Position numbers and translations under genes: made by a program | Part shown: piece after piece, positions 1 through 10,472 of the stretch | Position numbering within the stretch: position 1 is the stretch's first letter | Layout of the letters: each line of letters starts with the position of its first letter | The notes under the pieces: generated by a model | Seen by the model: only the letters and a program-made list of their open reading frames with translations | What the model was told of the DNA's origin: nothing | Databases searched by the model: none | Assembly (NCBI RefSeq): GCF_029892485.1 | Contig: NZ_JARXVG010000004.1 | Location: forward strand, 62,001-126,000 | Reading direction: 5' to 3' | Length of the DNA stretch: 64,000 bases | Origin: Variovorax boronicumulans | GTDB taxonomy: Bacteria > Pseudomonadota > Gammaproteobacteria > Burkholderiales > Burkholderiaceae_C

Positions 1-1404
1 CGCGAACAGGGCGGCAACGCGCTGCGCGCCCTCACCTACCGCCAGCGCGCCGGGCTGCTCGGTGCGATCGTCAAGGTGCTGCAGTCCAACCGCGATGCCT
101 ATTACGAAATCGCCACCGCGAACTCGGGCACGGTGAAGAACGATTCGGCCGTGGACATCGACGGCGCGATCTTCACGCTCGGCCAGTACGCCAAGTGGGG
201 CGATGCGCTCGGCGACGTGCGCGCGTTGCGCGATGGCGATGCGGCCAAGCTCGGCAAGGAGCCAGTATTCCTGTCGCAGCATCTGCAGGTGCCGACGCAC
301 GGCGTGGCGCTGTTCATCAACGCTTTCAACTTCCCTTCGTGGGGCCTGTGGGAAAAGGCCGCACCGGCATTGCTCTCGGGCGTGCCCGTGATCGTGAAGC
401 CCGCGACCGCAACCGCCTGGCTCACGCAGCGCATGGTGAAAGACGTGGTCGATGCGGGCGTGCTGCCCGCCGGCGCGCTCTCGGTCATCTGCGGCAGCTC
501 GGCCGGCTTGATGGACCAGCTGCAGCCCTTCGACGTGGTCTCGTTCACCGGCTCGGCCGAAACCGCAGCCGTGATCCGCTCGCACCCCGCCGTGGCCGCG
601 CGTTCGGTGCGGGCGAACATCGAGGCCGACAGCCTCAACAGCGCCCTGCTCCTGCCCGGCGCAGCACCTGGCAGCGAAGCGTTCAACCTGCTCGTGCGCG
701 AAGTGGTGCGCGAGATGACGGTCAAGTCGGGCCAGAAGTGCACCGCGATCCGCCGCATCCTGGTGCCAGCCGGGGTGTACGACGCCGCGGCCGAAGCCAT
801 CGGCGCCAAGCTCGCGGGCGTCACGGTCGGCAATCCGCGCAACGAGGGCGTGCGCATGGGTTCGCTCGTGAGCCGCGCGCAACTGAACGCCGTGCGCGAC
901 GGACTCGATGCGCTCGCCGCGCAGACCACCGTGCTGCACGACAGCCGCAACAAGCCGCTGATCGACGCCGACCCGGCCGTCGCCGCCTGCATCGGCCCGG
1001 TGCTGCTGGGCGCGCGCGATGCCGATGCGGCGCAGCGCGTGCATGACGTGGAGGTGTTCGGCCCGGTCGCCACGCTGCTGCCGTACCGCGACCTGGCGCA
1101 CGGCATCGCGCTGGCGCACCGTGGCCAGGGCTCGCTCGTGATGTCCTTGTATGGCAGCGACGACGCAGCGCTCGCGCAGGCCGCGCTCGCTGTCGCACCG
1201 AGCCACGGCCGCGTCCATGTGATCACGCCCGAGGTCACACAGGCCCACACCGGCCACGGCAACGTGATGCCGATGTCGATGCACGGCGGACCCGGCCGCG
1301 CGGGCGGCGGCGCCGAACTGGGCGGCCTGCGCGCGCTCGACTTCTATCACCGCAAGAGCGCGGTGCAGGCGAGCCCCCGCGTGCTCGCCGCCCTCGGCTT
1401 CTAG
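1..1404 (+). CDS. boxD: 3,4-dehydroadipyl-CoA semialdehyde dehydrogenase (BoxD-like), 5' truncated by window edge
   Basis: The frame is open from base 1, so the N-terminus lies outside the window and roughly 50-80 residues are probably missing. The protein belongs to the PaaZ/BoxD branch of the aldehyde dehydrogenases, which oxidise a CoA-bound semialdehyde with NADP+ in aerobic benzoyl-CoA degradation. Visible are FTGSAETA (cofactor-binding loop), the NIEADSLN segment and the catalytic-cysteine motif SGQKCTAIRR, with the Cys codon at 739-741. The C-terminal HGGPGRAGGGAELGG is typical of this branch. It is followed 27 bp later by a benzoate-CoA ligase and then by a transporter, which supports BoxD over PaaN/PaaZ. 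Other box genes (boxA, boxB, boxC, boxR) would be expected upstream, outside the window. Confidence 0.85.
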   Translation, partial: REQGGNALRALTYRQRAGLLGAIVKVLQSNRDAYYEIATANSGTVKNDSAVDIDGAIFTLGQYAKWGDALGDVRALRDGDAAKLGKEPVFLSQHLQVPTHGVALFINAFNFPSWGLWEKAAPALLSGVPVIVKPATATAWLTQRMVKDVVDAGVLPAGALSVICGSSAGLMDQLQPFDVVSFTGSAETAAVIRSHPAVAARSVRANIEADSLNSALLLPGAAPGSEAFNLLVREVVREMTVKSGQKCTAIRRILVPAGVYDAAAEAIGAKLAGVTVGNPRNEGVRMGSLVSRAQLNAVRDGLDALAAQTTVLHDSRNKPLIDADPAVAACIGPVLLGARDADAAQRVHDVEVFGPVATLLPYRDLAHGIALAHRGQGSLVMSLYGSDDAALAQAALAVAPSHGRVHVITPEVTQAHTGHGNVMPMSMHGGPGRAGGGAELGGLRALDFYHRKSAVQASPRVLAALGF

Positions 1405-1431
1405 AAGAACAGGCCCCAAGGAGACCCCACG

Positions 1432-2979
<1,548 letters not shown>

Positions 2980-2992
2980 CGCGCTCCTTGTC

Positions 2993-3110
2993 TTGCTCCC
3001 TCCCCTCCCGGGGGAGGGTTGGGGTGGGGGCATCGGCCTCCACGCACGCACAGCCTTCTCAAGCGCCGCAAGCCCCCATCCCAGCCTTCCCCCGGAAGGG
3101 GAAGGAGCAA
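2993..3110. repeat. Paired GC-rich hairpin repeat (family A, copy 1)
   Basis: Two inverted modules, at 2993-3030 and 3071-3110, lie between the benzoate-CoA ligase and the hydrolase. Each holds a C-rich/G-rich hairpin (CCCTCCCGGGGGAGGG in the left one) followed by a conserved GGTTGGGGTGGGG-type tail. The right module ends in AAGGAGCAA shortly before the next start codon. Related copies lie at 7095-7217, 47179-47220 and 50524-50652. Confidence 0.85.
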
Positions 3111-3127
3111 CAGCCGGGAGCAATGCA

Positions 3128-3937
3128 ATGAGCACACCCGACTTCGCCACCATCACCTGGCGCGGCCGCCCCGTGCGGATCGAGTGCGCGTGGATAGCCC
3201 CTGAGCGCACCGACGCCCCGCTCATCGTCTTCCTCCACGAAGGCCTCGGCTCCGTCGCCATGTGGAAAGATTTCCCCGCACAAGTCTGCGAAGCCGCCAA
3301 CGCCCGCGGCCTCGTGTTCTCGCGCCCCGCCTACGGCCGCTCCACGCCGCGCGAAGACAACGAAATCTGGGACGTCGACTTCATGCACCGCCAGGCGCGC
3401 GAGGTGCTGCCCGCCCTCATCGCCGCCCTGAATCTCGGCGATGAAAAGCCCTGGCTCTTCGGCCACAGCGACGGCGGCTCGATCTCGCTGCTCTACGCCT
3501 CGCGCTTCCCCGATCGCGTGGCGGGCCTTGTCGTGCTGGCGCCGCACATCTTCGTGGAAGACATCACCGTCGCGAACATCGAGCTGGCGCGCACCGCGTA
3601 CCTCTCGACCGATCTGCCGAAGAAGCTCGGCCGCTACCACGACAGCGCCGATTCCGCCTTCTGGGGCTGGAACCGCATCTGGCTGCATCCGCCCTTTCGC
3701 GACTGGAACATCGAGGCCGAACTCGATGCCATCCGCTGCCCGGTGCTCGCCATCCAGGGCATCGACGACGAGTACGGCACGCTCGCGCAGATCCGCGGCA
3801 TCGCGGCGCGCGTGAGCGGCAATTGCGAACTGGTGGAAATCCCTGAATGCGGGCATTCCCCACATCGCGATCAGCCGGAACGTGTCACCGTCGCTACCGC
3901 CGCTTTCATCACCAAAAACAGGAGACAGACACCATGA
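3128..3937 (+). CDS. Alpha/beta hydrolase of the benzoate cluster
   Basis: A soluble alpha/beta hydrolase of 269 residues. The nucleophile elbow GHSDGG, the acid region IQGIDDEYG and the terminal histidine in ECGHSPHRDQPE form the triad. An oxyanion-type HEGLGS segment lies near the N-terminus. ATG at 3128 was chosen because upstream in-frame codons run through the family A repeat. Its TGA overlaps the ATG of the binding-protein gene (ATGA), so the two are probably translationally coupled. Hydrolases in this position are common in box clusters and are thought to act as thioesterases or lactonases. The precise substrate is not visible here. Confidence 0.8.
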   Translation: MSTPDFATITWRGRPVRIECAWIAPERTDAPLIVFLHEGLGSVAMWKDFPAQVCEAANARGLVFSRPAYGRSTPREDNEIWDVDFMHRQAREVLPALIAALNLGDEKPWLFGHSDGGSISLLYASRFPDRVAGLVVLAPHIFVEDITVANIELARTAYLSTDLPKKLGRYHDSADSAFWGWNRIWLHPPFRDWNIEAELDAIRCPVLAIQGIDDEYGTLAQIRGIAARVSGNCELVEIPECGHSPHRDQPERVTVATAAFITKNRRQTP

Positions 3938-5109
3938 CGACCATCCGCAATGCGCGCCTCGCGCTCACCGCCATCGCCTTCGCCGCCCTAGCGACAGCCG
4001 CTGGCGCCCAGGGCACCGGCAAGCTCAAGGTCGGCCTCATGCTGCCCTACAGCGGCACCTACACCGCGCTGGGCGTGGCCATCGAGAACGGCTTCAAGCT
4101 CTACGTCGACGAACAGGGCGGCAAGCTCTCGGGCCGCGAGATCGAGTACTTCAAGGTGGACGACGAGTCCGATCCCGCCAAGGCGACCGACAACGTCAAC
4201 AAGCTCATCAAGCGCGACAACGTCGATGTGATCGTGGGCACCGTGCACTCCGGCGTTGCGATGGCCATGGCCAAGGCCGCCAAGGAAAGCGGCACCGTGC
4301 TGATCGTGCCGAACGCAGGCGCCGATGCGGTGACCGGCCCGATGTGCGCGCCCAACATCTTCCGCAGCTCGTTCAGCAACTGGCAGCCGGCCTTCGCGAT
4401 GGGCGAGGTCGCGGCCAAGCAGCAGGGCAAGAAGAAGGCAATGACCATCACCTGGAAGTACGCGGCCGGCGACGAGTCGGTCAACGGCTTCAAGGAAGGC
4501 TTCGAGAAGAACGGCGGCAAGGTCGACAAGCAGCTCACGCTGCCCTTCCCCAACGTGGAGTTCCAGGCACTGCTGACCGAGATCGCGGCGGCCAAGCCCG
4601 ATGCGGTGTATGCCTTCTTCGCGGGCGGCGGCGCGGTGAAGTTCGTCAAGGACTACCAGGCGGCGGGCCTGAACAAGACCATTCCGCTCTACGGCCCCGG
4701 CTTCCTGACCGACGGCACGCTCGATGCGCAAGGCGATGCCGCGCAGGGCATGCTGACCACGCTGCACTACGCGGACGGCCTGAACACCGCGCGCGACAAC
4801 GCATTCCGCGTGGCATACGCCAAGTCGTTCAAGCTGCAGCCCGACGTGTACGCGGTGCAGGGCTACGACGCGGCGCAGATGCTGGGCGTGGGCCTCGCCG
4901 CCGCCAAGGGCGACATCGGCAAGAAGGCCGAGTTCACCGCCGCCATCGAGAAGGCCAAGATCGACAGCCCACGCGGCACCTTCACCATGAGCAAGTCGCA
5001 CAACCCGGTGCAGGACATCTATCTGCGCAAGGTGGATGGCAAGGAGAACAAGCTGGTCAGCACCGCGATCAAGGGTCTCGCAGACCCGGCGCGCGGCTGC
5101 CGGATGTAA
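3934..5109 (+). CDS. ABC transporter periplasmic binding protein (probable benzoate uptake)
   Basis: A 391-residue type I periplasmic binding protein of the LivJ/LivK family. It has an N-terminal Sec signal peptide ending near ATAAGA-Q, followed by LKVGLMLPYSGTYTALG, the usual first strand and loop. The shadow frame upstream was discarded and ATG 3934, overlapping the hydrolase stop, was taken as start. It sits between benzoate-activating enzymes and four Liv-type membrane and ATPase genes, so an aromatic acid such as benzoate is the likely ligand. That is inference from position only. Confidence 0.85.
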   Translation: MTTIRNARLALTAIAFAALATAAGAQGTGKLKVGLMLPYSGTYTALGVAIENGFKLYVDEQGGKLSGREIEYFKVDDESDPAKATDNVNKLIKRDNVDVIVGTVHSGVAMAMAKAAKESGTVLIVPNAGADAVTGPMCAPNIFRSSFSNWQPAFAMGEVAAKQQGKKKAMTITWKYAAGDESVNGFKEGFEKNGGKVDKQLTLPFPNVEFQALLTEIAAAKPDAVYAFFAGGGAVKFVKDYQAAGLNKTIPLYGPGFLTDGTLDAQGDAAQGMLTTLHYADGLNTARDNAFRVAYAKSFKLQPDVYAVQGYDAAQMLGVGLAAAKGDIGKKAEFTAAIEKAKIDSPRGTFTMSKSHNPVQDIYLRKVDGKENKLVSTAIKGLADPARGCRM

Positions 5110-5157
5110 ACCCTTCTCCAGGCTCGCTTACCCGCATTCTTTCTCTCTCCTCATGAG

Positions 5158-5228
5158 CCGTTCGGGCTGAGCCTGTCGAAGCCGGTGCGCAATGCACGCA
5201 GGCCCTTCGACAGGCTCAGGGTGAACGG
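5158..5228. repeat. Dispersed palindromic repeat (family B)
   Basis: Two inverted arms, GGGCTGAGCCTGTCGAAGCC and GGCCCTTCGACAGGCTCAGG, separated by about 15 bases form a strong hairpin between the binding-protein and LivH genes. The CCTTCGACAGGCTCAGG core resembles a dispersed intergenic repeat I associate with Burkholderiales and other proteobacteria. It may act as an intra-operon RNA structure. Confidence 0.75.
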
Positions 5229-5255
5229 TGTGCGGATCAACTGGGATCTCCCACA

Positions 5256-6128
5256 GTGGATTTCGGAACCTTCCTCGTCCAGTGCCTGAACTCCGTTCAG
5301 TACGGACTGCTGCTTTTTCTGGTGGCCTCGGGCCTCACGCTGATCTTCGGGATCATGGGCGTGATCAACCTCGCGCACGGCAGCTTCTACATGATCGGCG
5401 CTTACATGGCGTTCGCGCTCGCGCCGCTGTTCGGCGACCAGTTCCTTCTGATGCTGGTGGCCGGCGTGGTGCTTGCGGCCATCTTCGGCTACCTGCTCGA
5501 ATGGGCGTTCTTCAGCTACCTCTACCAGCGTGACCACCTGCAGCAGGTGCTGATGACCTACGGGCTCATCCTGGTGTTCGAGGAACTGCGCTCCATCTTC
5601 GTGGGCAACGATGTGCACGGCGTGAAGGTGCCCGCTTGGCTGGACGGCAGCTTCGCGCTGGGGAACGTCATGAGCTACCCGTGGTACCGGCTCTTCGCCT
5701 CTGCCGCGTGCATCGTGCTCGCGGTCGGTCTGTACTGGGTGGTGAACCGCACGCGGCTGGGCATGATGATCCGCGCCGGCGCGAGCAACCGCGACATGGT
5801 GCGAGGGTTGGGCATCGACGTGAAGCGGCTCTACCGCATCGTGTTCGCGGCCGGCGTGGCGCTCGCTGCGCTGGCCGGGATGATCGCGGCGCCGATGTCC
5901 TCGGTGTATCCGAACATGGGCGCGAGCGTGCTCATCATCTGCTTCGTGCTGGTGGTGATCGGCGGCATCGGCTCGATCACCGGCGCGCTTCTGGCCTCGC
6001 TGCTGGTGGGTTTCGTCGACACCTTCGGCAAGGTGTTCTTCGCCGACCTGAGCGGCATCGGCATCTACCTGCTGATGGCCATCGTGCTGATATGGAAGCC
6101 CGAAGGGCTGATGGGGAGGCGGCCATGA
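5256..6128 (+). CDS. Branched-chain-type ABC permease LivH
   Basis: A 290-residue inner-membrane permease with about eight hydrophobic segments. Family-typical motifs are GLTLIFGIMGVINLAHG near residue 25 and the cytoplasmic-loop region RAGASNRDMVRGLGID. The start is GTG at 5256, the first good start after the family B hairpin. The stop overlaps the ATG of the LivM gene. It forms the translocation pore with LivM and belongs to the box-cluster importer. Confidence 0.85.
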   Translation: MDFGTFLVQCLNSVQYGLLLFLVASGLTLIFGIMGVINLAHGSFYMIGAYMAFALAPLFGDQFLLMLVAGVVLAAIFGYLLEWAFFSYLYQRDHLQQVLMTYGLILVFEELRSIFVGNDVHGVKVPAWLDGSFALGNVMSYPWYRLFASAACIVLAVGLYWVVNRTRLGMMIRAGASNRDMVRGLGIDVKRLYRIVFAAGVALAALAGMIAAPMSSVYPNMGASVLIICFVLVVIGGIGSITGALLASLLVGFVDTFGKVFFADLSGIGIYLLMAIVLIWKPEGLMGRRP

Positions 6129-7075
6129 AGAAGGGTGCATTCCTCGTGCCCGTGGCCTGCGCGGTGCTCATCGCCATCGCCGGCCCGTTGATGGGCAACT
6201 ACGCCTCCGACTTCATCGTGAAGGTGATGATCCTTTCGATCTTCGCGCTGAGCCTCGAACTGCTGGTCGGCATGACCGGCCTCGTGAGCCTGGGCCACGC
6301 GGCGTTCTACGGCATCGGCGCGTACGTGACGGTGCTCGCATCGGGCAGCGAGGGCGGCAACTTCGCACTGCTGCTGCCGATGGCCATGGGGGCGGCGGCG
6401 CTCTATGCGCTGTTCGTCGGCGCTTTGAGCCTGCGCACGCGCGGCGTGTACTTCATCATGGTCACGCTCGCGTTTGCGCAGATGGCCTTCTTCGTGTTCC
6501 ACGACACCAAGGTGGGCGGCGGCAGCGACGGCATCTACATGTATGTGCGACCGGCCCTCGGCGCGCTCGACCTGGAGAACCGCATGGTGCTGTTCTACGT
6601 GGTGCTCGCGTCGCTCGCGTTCACCTATGGGCTGCTCGCGCTGATCCGCCGCTCGCGCTTCGGCGCGGCGCTCGCGGGCATCCGGGTGAACGAACAGCGC
6701 ATGCGCGCGGCGGGGTTCCCGGTGTACGGCTACAAGCTCGCGGCCTTCGTGCTCGCGGGCGCGCTCGCGGGGCTCGCGGGCTTCTTGCTCGCCTCGCGCG
6801 ACGGCGTGGTCAACCCTGAACTGATGGCTTGGCACAACTCGGGCGAGGTTCTGCTGATGGTGATCCTGGGCGGTCTCGGCCATCTGCGCGGGGCGGTGAT
6901 CGGTGCCATTGCATTCACGCTGCTCAAGGAAATCTTCTCGACGCACGCGGTGATGGGGCCGCTCGCGGACCATTGGCAGCTCACGCTGGGCATCGCGATC
7001 ATCGTGTTCGTGGCGTGGTTGCCGAAGGGCTTGATCGGACTCGTGAAGCGCATCTCGCCGAAGGAGGCCGCATGA
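6125..7075 (+). CDS. Branched-chain-type ABC permease LivM
   Basis: A 316-residue hydrophobic permease. LELLVGMTGLVSLGHAAFYG near residue 40 and the loop containing SRFGAALAGIRVNEQRMRA are typical of LivM. The ATG at 6125 overlaps the TGA of LivH (ATGA). It is the second pore subunit of the same importer. The gene is followed by a 145-bp gap filled by a family A repeat before the ATPase genes. Confidence 0.85.
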   Translation: MKKGAFLVPVACAVLIAIAGPLMGNYASDFIVKVMILSIFALSLELLVGMTGLVSLGHAAFYGIGAYVTVLASGSEGGNFALLLPMAMGAAALYALFVGALSLRTRGVYFIMVTLAFAQMAFFVFHDTKVGGGSDGIYMYVRPALGALDLENRMVLFYVVLASLAFTYGLLALIRRSRFGAALAGIRVNEQRMRAAGFPVYGYKLAAFVLAGALAGLAGFLLASRDGVVNPELMAWHNSGEVLLMVILGGLGHLRGAVIGAIAFTLLKEIFSTHAVMGPLADHWQLTLGIAIIVFVAWLPKGLIGLVKRISPKEAA

Positions 7076-7094
7076 CTGCCCCCGAACTCGGGAG

Positions 7095-7217
7095 TTGTCC
7101 CCTCTCCCGCTTGCGGGAGAGGGTTAGGGTGAGGGCCGCGGGACTGTCCACCGACCCGCGCTTTCCACTGCCCAATGCCCTCACCCCAGCCCTCTCCCCA
7201 AGGGGAGAGGGAGCAAG
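7095..7217. repeat. Paired GC-rich hairpin repeat (family A, copy 2)
   Basis: Left module 7095-7134 contains CCTCTCCCGCTTGCGGGAGAGG followed by GTTAGGGTGAGGG; the right module 7179-7217 is its inverted counterpart, ending AGAGGGAGCAAG three bases before the LivG start codon. The right module therefore probably supplies the ribosome-binding purines of LivG. The element occupies almost the whole gap between LivM and LivG. Confidence 0.85.
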
Positions 7218-7220
7218 ACT

Positions 7221-7973
7221 ATGAACGCAACCGCTCTTCTTTCGGTAGCCGGCCTCACCCGCCGCTTCGGCGGCCTCACCGCAGTGAACGCCGTCACGCT
7301 CGACCTGCACATCGGCGAAGTGCACGCGGTGATCGGCACCAACGGCGCCGGCAAATCGACGCTCATCAACATGCTTTCTGGCGAGATCGAGGCTTCGGAA
7401 GGCCGCATCGCGCTGGACGGCATCGACATCACGCAGCGCGCGCAATCGAAGCGCGCACGCGACGGCGTGGGCCGCAGCTACCAGCGCACGACGATCTTTC
7501 CGGAGTTCAGCGTGCACGAGAACTGCCGGCTCGCCGCGCAGGCCGCGACCGCGCGGCCGTGGGCGATCTGGCAGGCGTCGCAACGCTGCACCACCAGCAA
7601 CGCTTCAGCCGATGCGGCGCTCGAAGCCGCAGGCCTTTCGAACGAGGCTTTGCGCATCGCCGGCACGCTGAGCCACGGCGCGCAGCGCCAGCTCGAAGTG
7701 GCCATGTGCCTCGCCACGAACCCGCGCGTGCTGCTGCTCGACGAGCCGCTCGCCGGCATGGGCGCCGAGGAAACCGACCGCATGCTCACGCTGCTCGCGC
7801 GGCTGAAGGCCACGCACGCGATCCTTCTGGTGGAGCACGACATGGACGCCGTCTTCCGCATCGCCGACCGCATCACGGTGATGGTGAACGGCACGGTCAT
7901 CGCCACCGGCGACCCGACCTCGATCCGCGAGAACCCGGAGGTGCGCACCGCCTATCTCGGAGAAGACCACTGA
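7221..7973 (+). CDS. Branched-chain-type ABC ATPase LivG
   Basis: A 250-residue ABC ATPase. Walker A is GTNGAGKST, a small variation from GPNGAGKTT. The signature is LSHGAQRQLEVA, with Ala and Gln where GEQ is more usual. Walker B is VLLLDEPLAGMG. The C-terminal EVRTAYLGE is typical of LivG. It is encoded one base upstream of LivF and belongs to the benzoate-cluster importer. The ribosome-binding purines appear to come from the preceding repeat. Confidence 0.85.
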   Translation: MNATALLSVAGLTRRFGGLTAVNAVTLDLHIGEVHAVIGTNGAGKSTLINMLSGEIEASEGRIALDGIDITQRAQSKRARDGVGRSYQRTTIFPEFSVHENCRLAAQAATARPWAIWQASQRCTTSNASADAALEAAGLSNEALRIAGTLSHGAQRQLEVAMCLATNPRVLLLDEPLAGMGAEETDRMLTLLARLKATHAILLVEHDMDAVFRIADRITVMVNGTVIATGDPTSIRENPEVRTAYLGEDH

Positions 7974-7974
7974 C

Positions 7975-8676
7975 ATGCTGATCGTCCGCGACCTCAACAC
8001 CTACTACGGCAACAGCCACATCCTGCGCGGCGTGCATGCCGGCATTCCGACAGCCACGTCAGTGGGCCTGCTCGGGCGCAACGGCATGGGCAAGACCACG
8101 CTGATCCGCAGCATGATGGGCTACGTGCGGCCCGCTTCCGGCGAAGTGCAGGTCGATGGCCGCACCGTCACCGGCTGGCCGCCCGAGAAGATGGCACGCT
8201 TGGGCATCGGCTACGTGCCCGAGGGCCGTGGCATCTTCCCGAACCTCTCGGTGCGCGAGAACCTTGTGATGAGCGAGCGAGCGGGCATCGACGGACAGCG
8301 CGCGTGGACCTTCGACCGCGTGATGGCGACCTTTCCGCGGCTGGCGGAGCGGCTCTCGCATGGCGGGCAGCAGCTCTCGGGCGGCGAGCAGCAGATGCTC
8401 TCGATCGGCCGCGCGCTGATGACCAACCCGCGCCTCCTCATCCTGGACGAAGCCACCGAAGGCCTCGCGCCGCTGATCGTCGCCGAGATCTGGCGCGTGA
8501 TCGGCGAGATCCGCAGCACCGGCATCGCCACGCTGATCGTGGACCGCGACTACCGCAAGGTGCTCGCGCACACCGATCTTGCGGTGGTGATGGAGAAGGG
8601 ACAGATCGTGCGGCATGGGGCGTCGGCCGATCTGCTGGCGGAGCCGCAGGCGCTGGAGGAGTTGCTGGGCGTGTAA
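7975..8676 (+). CDS. Branched-chain-type ABC ATPase LivF
   Basis: A 233-residue ABC ATPase and the last gene of the box/importer operon. Walker A is GRNGMGKTT, the signature is LSGGEQQML and Walker B is RLLILDEATEGLAP. The H-loop position reads VDRDYRK: the usual LivF sequence at this point is VEQN, so the canonical histidine is not obvious. The C-terminus PQALEELLGV is typical. It starts one base after LivG ends. Confidence 0.85.
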   Translation: MLIVRDLNTYYGNSHILRGVHAGIPTATSVGLLGRNGMGKTTLIRSMMGYVRPASGEVQVDGRTVTGWPPEKMARLGIGYVPEGRGIFPNLSVRENLVMSERAGIDGQRAWTFDRVMATFPRLAERLSHGGQQLSGGEQQMLSIGRALMTNPRLLILDEATEGLAPLIVAEIWRVIGEIRSTGIATLIVDRDYRKVLAHTDLAVVMEKGQIVRHGASADLLAEPQALEELLGV

Positions 8677-8679
8677 GGA

Positions 8680-9591
8680 TTACGCAGCCCGCTGCGCCAT
8701 CAGGAAATCGATGAACACCCGCATGCGCAGCGGCACATGCCGCCCGTCCGGGTACAGCAGCGTGTACGGCCGCGAGCGGCCCGCGAAGGGCTTGAGCACC
8801 TCGACGAGGGTGCCGTCGGCGATCTCTTTCTCCACCACGAAGCGGTAGGTCTGGAACAGACCGGCGCCGCTCCTTGCGAGCGTGACGCCACCGAGCACGT
8901 CGTCGGAGCAGCTGTAGGCGCTGTCAGCGAAAACCTCGCGGTCCTTGCCGTCTTCCTTGAAGAGCCACGAGATGCGACGGCCGCTGCTGGGCAGTTCGAA
9001 CTGGATGCACTCGTGCGCGGCCAGATCCTCGAGCGTGCGGGGCGTGCCGGCCGCCTTCAGGTACTTGCGCGTTGCGACAACGACGAGCGCTGCATCCTCC
9101 AGGTGCCGCGCGATCAGCGTGGAGTCGGGCTGGGCGCGCACGCGCACGGCCATGTCGTAGCCCTCTTCCACGAAATCGATGTTGCGGTTGCTCAGGTGCA
9201 CATGCAGCCGGATGTCGGGAAAGCGTTCGCGGAACGCCGGCAGCATCGGCAGGATGCGGTGGTGGCCGTAGGTGGTCGGCACGCTGATGCGCAGCGTGCC
9301 CGAAGGCTGCGCCTGCTGGCCCATCACTTCGCGCTCGGCCTCGGCAAGTTGCGCCAGTGCCTGGCGGCATTGCGCGAAGTAGGAACGGCCCGCGTCGGTG
9401 AGCCGCACGCTGCGCGTGGTGCGCACGAACAGGCGCAGGCCCAGCCGCTTCTCCAGGCGAGAGATCGAGCGGCTCACGGCTGCCGGCGTCACGCCCGCCG
9501 CAAGCGCTGCCGAAGTGAAGCCGCCCGTCTCCGCCGCGAGACAGAAGAGTTCGATGCTGCCGAGAAGGATGTCGCCGAACTGCCGCTGCAT
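8680..9591 (-). CDS. LysR-family transcriptional regulator
   Basis: A 303-residue LysR regulator. The N-terminal winged helix-turn-helix spans about residues 15-60 (FTSAALAAGVTPAAVSRSIS), followed by the linker helix and a LysR substrate-binding domain. It is transcribed divergently from the SDR gene with about 105 bp between starts, so it probably controls the SDR-tautomerase pair. Its 3' end abuts the end of the benzoate transporter operon on the other strand. Confidence 0.85.
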   Translation of the reverse strand: MQRQFGDILLGSIELFCLAAETGGFTSAALAAGVTPAAVSRSISRLEKRLGLRLFVRTTRSVRLTDAGRSYFAQCRQALAQLAEAEREVMGQQAQPSGTLRISVPTTYGHHRILPMLPAFRERFPDIRLHVHLSNRNIDFVEEGYDMAVRVRAQPDSTLIARHLEDAALVVVATRKYLKAAGTPRTLEDLAAHECIQFELPSSGRRISWLFKEDGKDREVFADSAYSCSDDVLGGVTLARSGAGLFQTYRFVVEKEIADGTLVEVLKPFAGRSRPYTLLYPDGRHVPLRMRVFIDFLMAQRAA

Positions 9592-9595
9592 GGAT

Positions 9596-9613
9596 TGATT
9601 ACCTCGCGTATCA
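9596..9613. promoter_or_regulatory. Candidate LysR box in the LysR/SDR intergenic region
   Basis: TGATTACCTCGCGTATCA is an imperfect dyad directly upstream of the LysR start, in the divergent promoter region, and has the general T-N11-A character of LysR sites. The symmetry is weak. Confidence 0.3.
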
Positions 9614-9696
9614 AGTGAAGTGCGATTCTAGTGATTTATCTATCGTCGTGTCATCAATACAGTTCTCGCCACGTCATCAACTTTTGGAGAACCGAC

Positions 9697-10437
9697 ATGC
9701 AAGACAGCACTTCATCCACCGTCGTCATCACTGGCGCCTCGAGCGGCATCGGCCTGGGCCTTGCGCAGGCGTACCTCGAACGCGGCTTCAACGTGGTCGC
9801 CGGTGCCCGCACCGACGAGCGGCTCGCCGCTGCCGCGAAGCAACTGGGCAACCCGGCGCGCTTTCTCGGCGTCGCGGGCGACATCGGACAGCGCGCAGCC
9901 GCAGAGCAGCTCATCGACCGCGCCGTGGAGCGCTTCGGCCATGTCGACGTGCTCATCAACAACGCGGGCATCTTCAACGCCAAGCCCTTCGTCGACTACA
10001 CCGAGGAAGAACTCGATCAATTGGTCGCCACCAACCTCAAGGGCTTCTTCTACGCCTCGCAGGCCGCCGCCAGGCACATGATCCCGCGCCGCAAGGGCCA
10101 CATCGTGAACATCACCGCGGGCATCGCGCTGCAGCCGAACCTGAAGGTGCCGGCCCTGGTGCCCGTTCTGGTCAAGGGAGGCATCAACGCCGCGACGCGC
10201 GCACTGGCGCTGGAACTCTCGCCGCACAACATCCAGGTGAATGCGGTGGCGCCCGGCATCGTCGACACGCCGATGCACCCGGCCGAGACGCACGGCTTTC
10301 TTAGCGGCCTGGCGCCCGCCGGCCGCATCGCGACCGTGCGCGAGATCACCGACGCGGTGCTCTACCTCACGGGCGCCGGCTTCACGTCGGGCGTGGTGCT
10401 GCCGGTGGACGGCGGCGCGAGCGCCGGCACCTGGTAA
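9697..10437 (+). CDS. Atypical short-chain dehydrogenase/reductase lacking the catalytic tyrosine
   Basis: A 246-residue SDR with the Rossmann glycine motif TGASSGIG (12-19), NNAG (88-91) and the structural Asn in NLKG (113). The catalytic YxxxK position reads PVLVK (156-160), so Tyr is replaced by Pro, and the usual Ser region reads NITAG. The C-terminal GVVLPVDGG is typical. ATG at 9697 has a GGAG 7 bases upstream; upstream in-frame codons lack one. It is followed by a tautomerase homologue and divergent from a LysR regulator. It may be a binding or regulatory protein, or a subfamily with altered chemistry. I cannot name a substrate. Confidence 0.8.
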   Translation: MQDSTSSTVVITGASSGIGLGLAQAYLERGFNVVAGARTDERLAAAAKQLGNPARFLGVAGDIGQRAAAEQLIDRAVERFGHVDVLINNAGIFNAKPFVDYTEEELDQLVATNLKGFFYASQAAARHMIPRRKGHIVNITAGIALQPNLKVPALVPVLVKGGINAATRALALELSPHNIQVNAVAPGIVDTPMHPAETHGFLSGLAPAGRIATVREITDAVLYLTGAGFTSGVVLPVDGGASAGTW

Positions 10438-10472
10438 TCGCCTCGTTCGTTCACACCACCAAGGAGCACACC

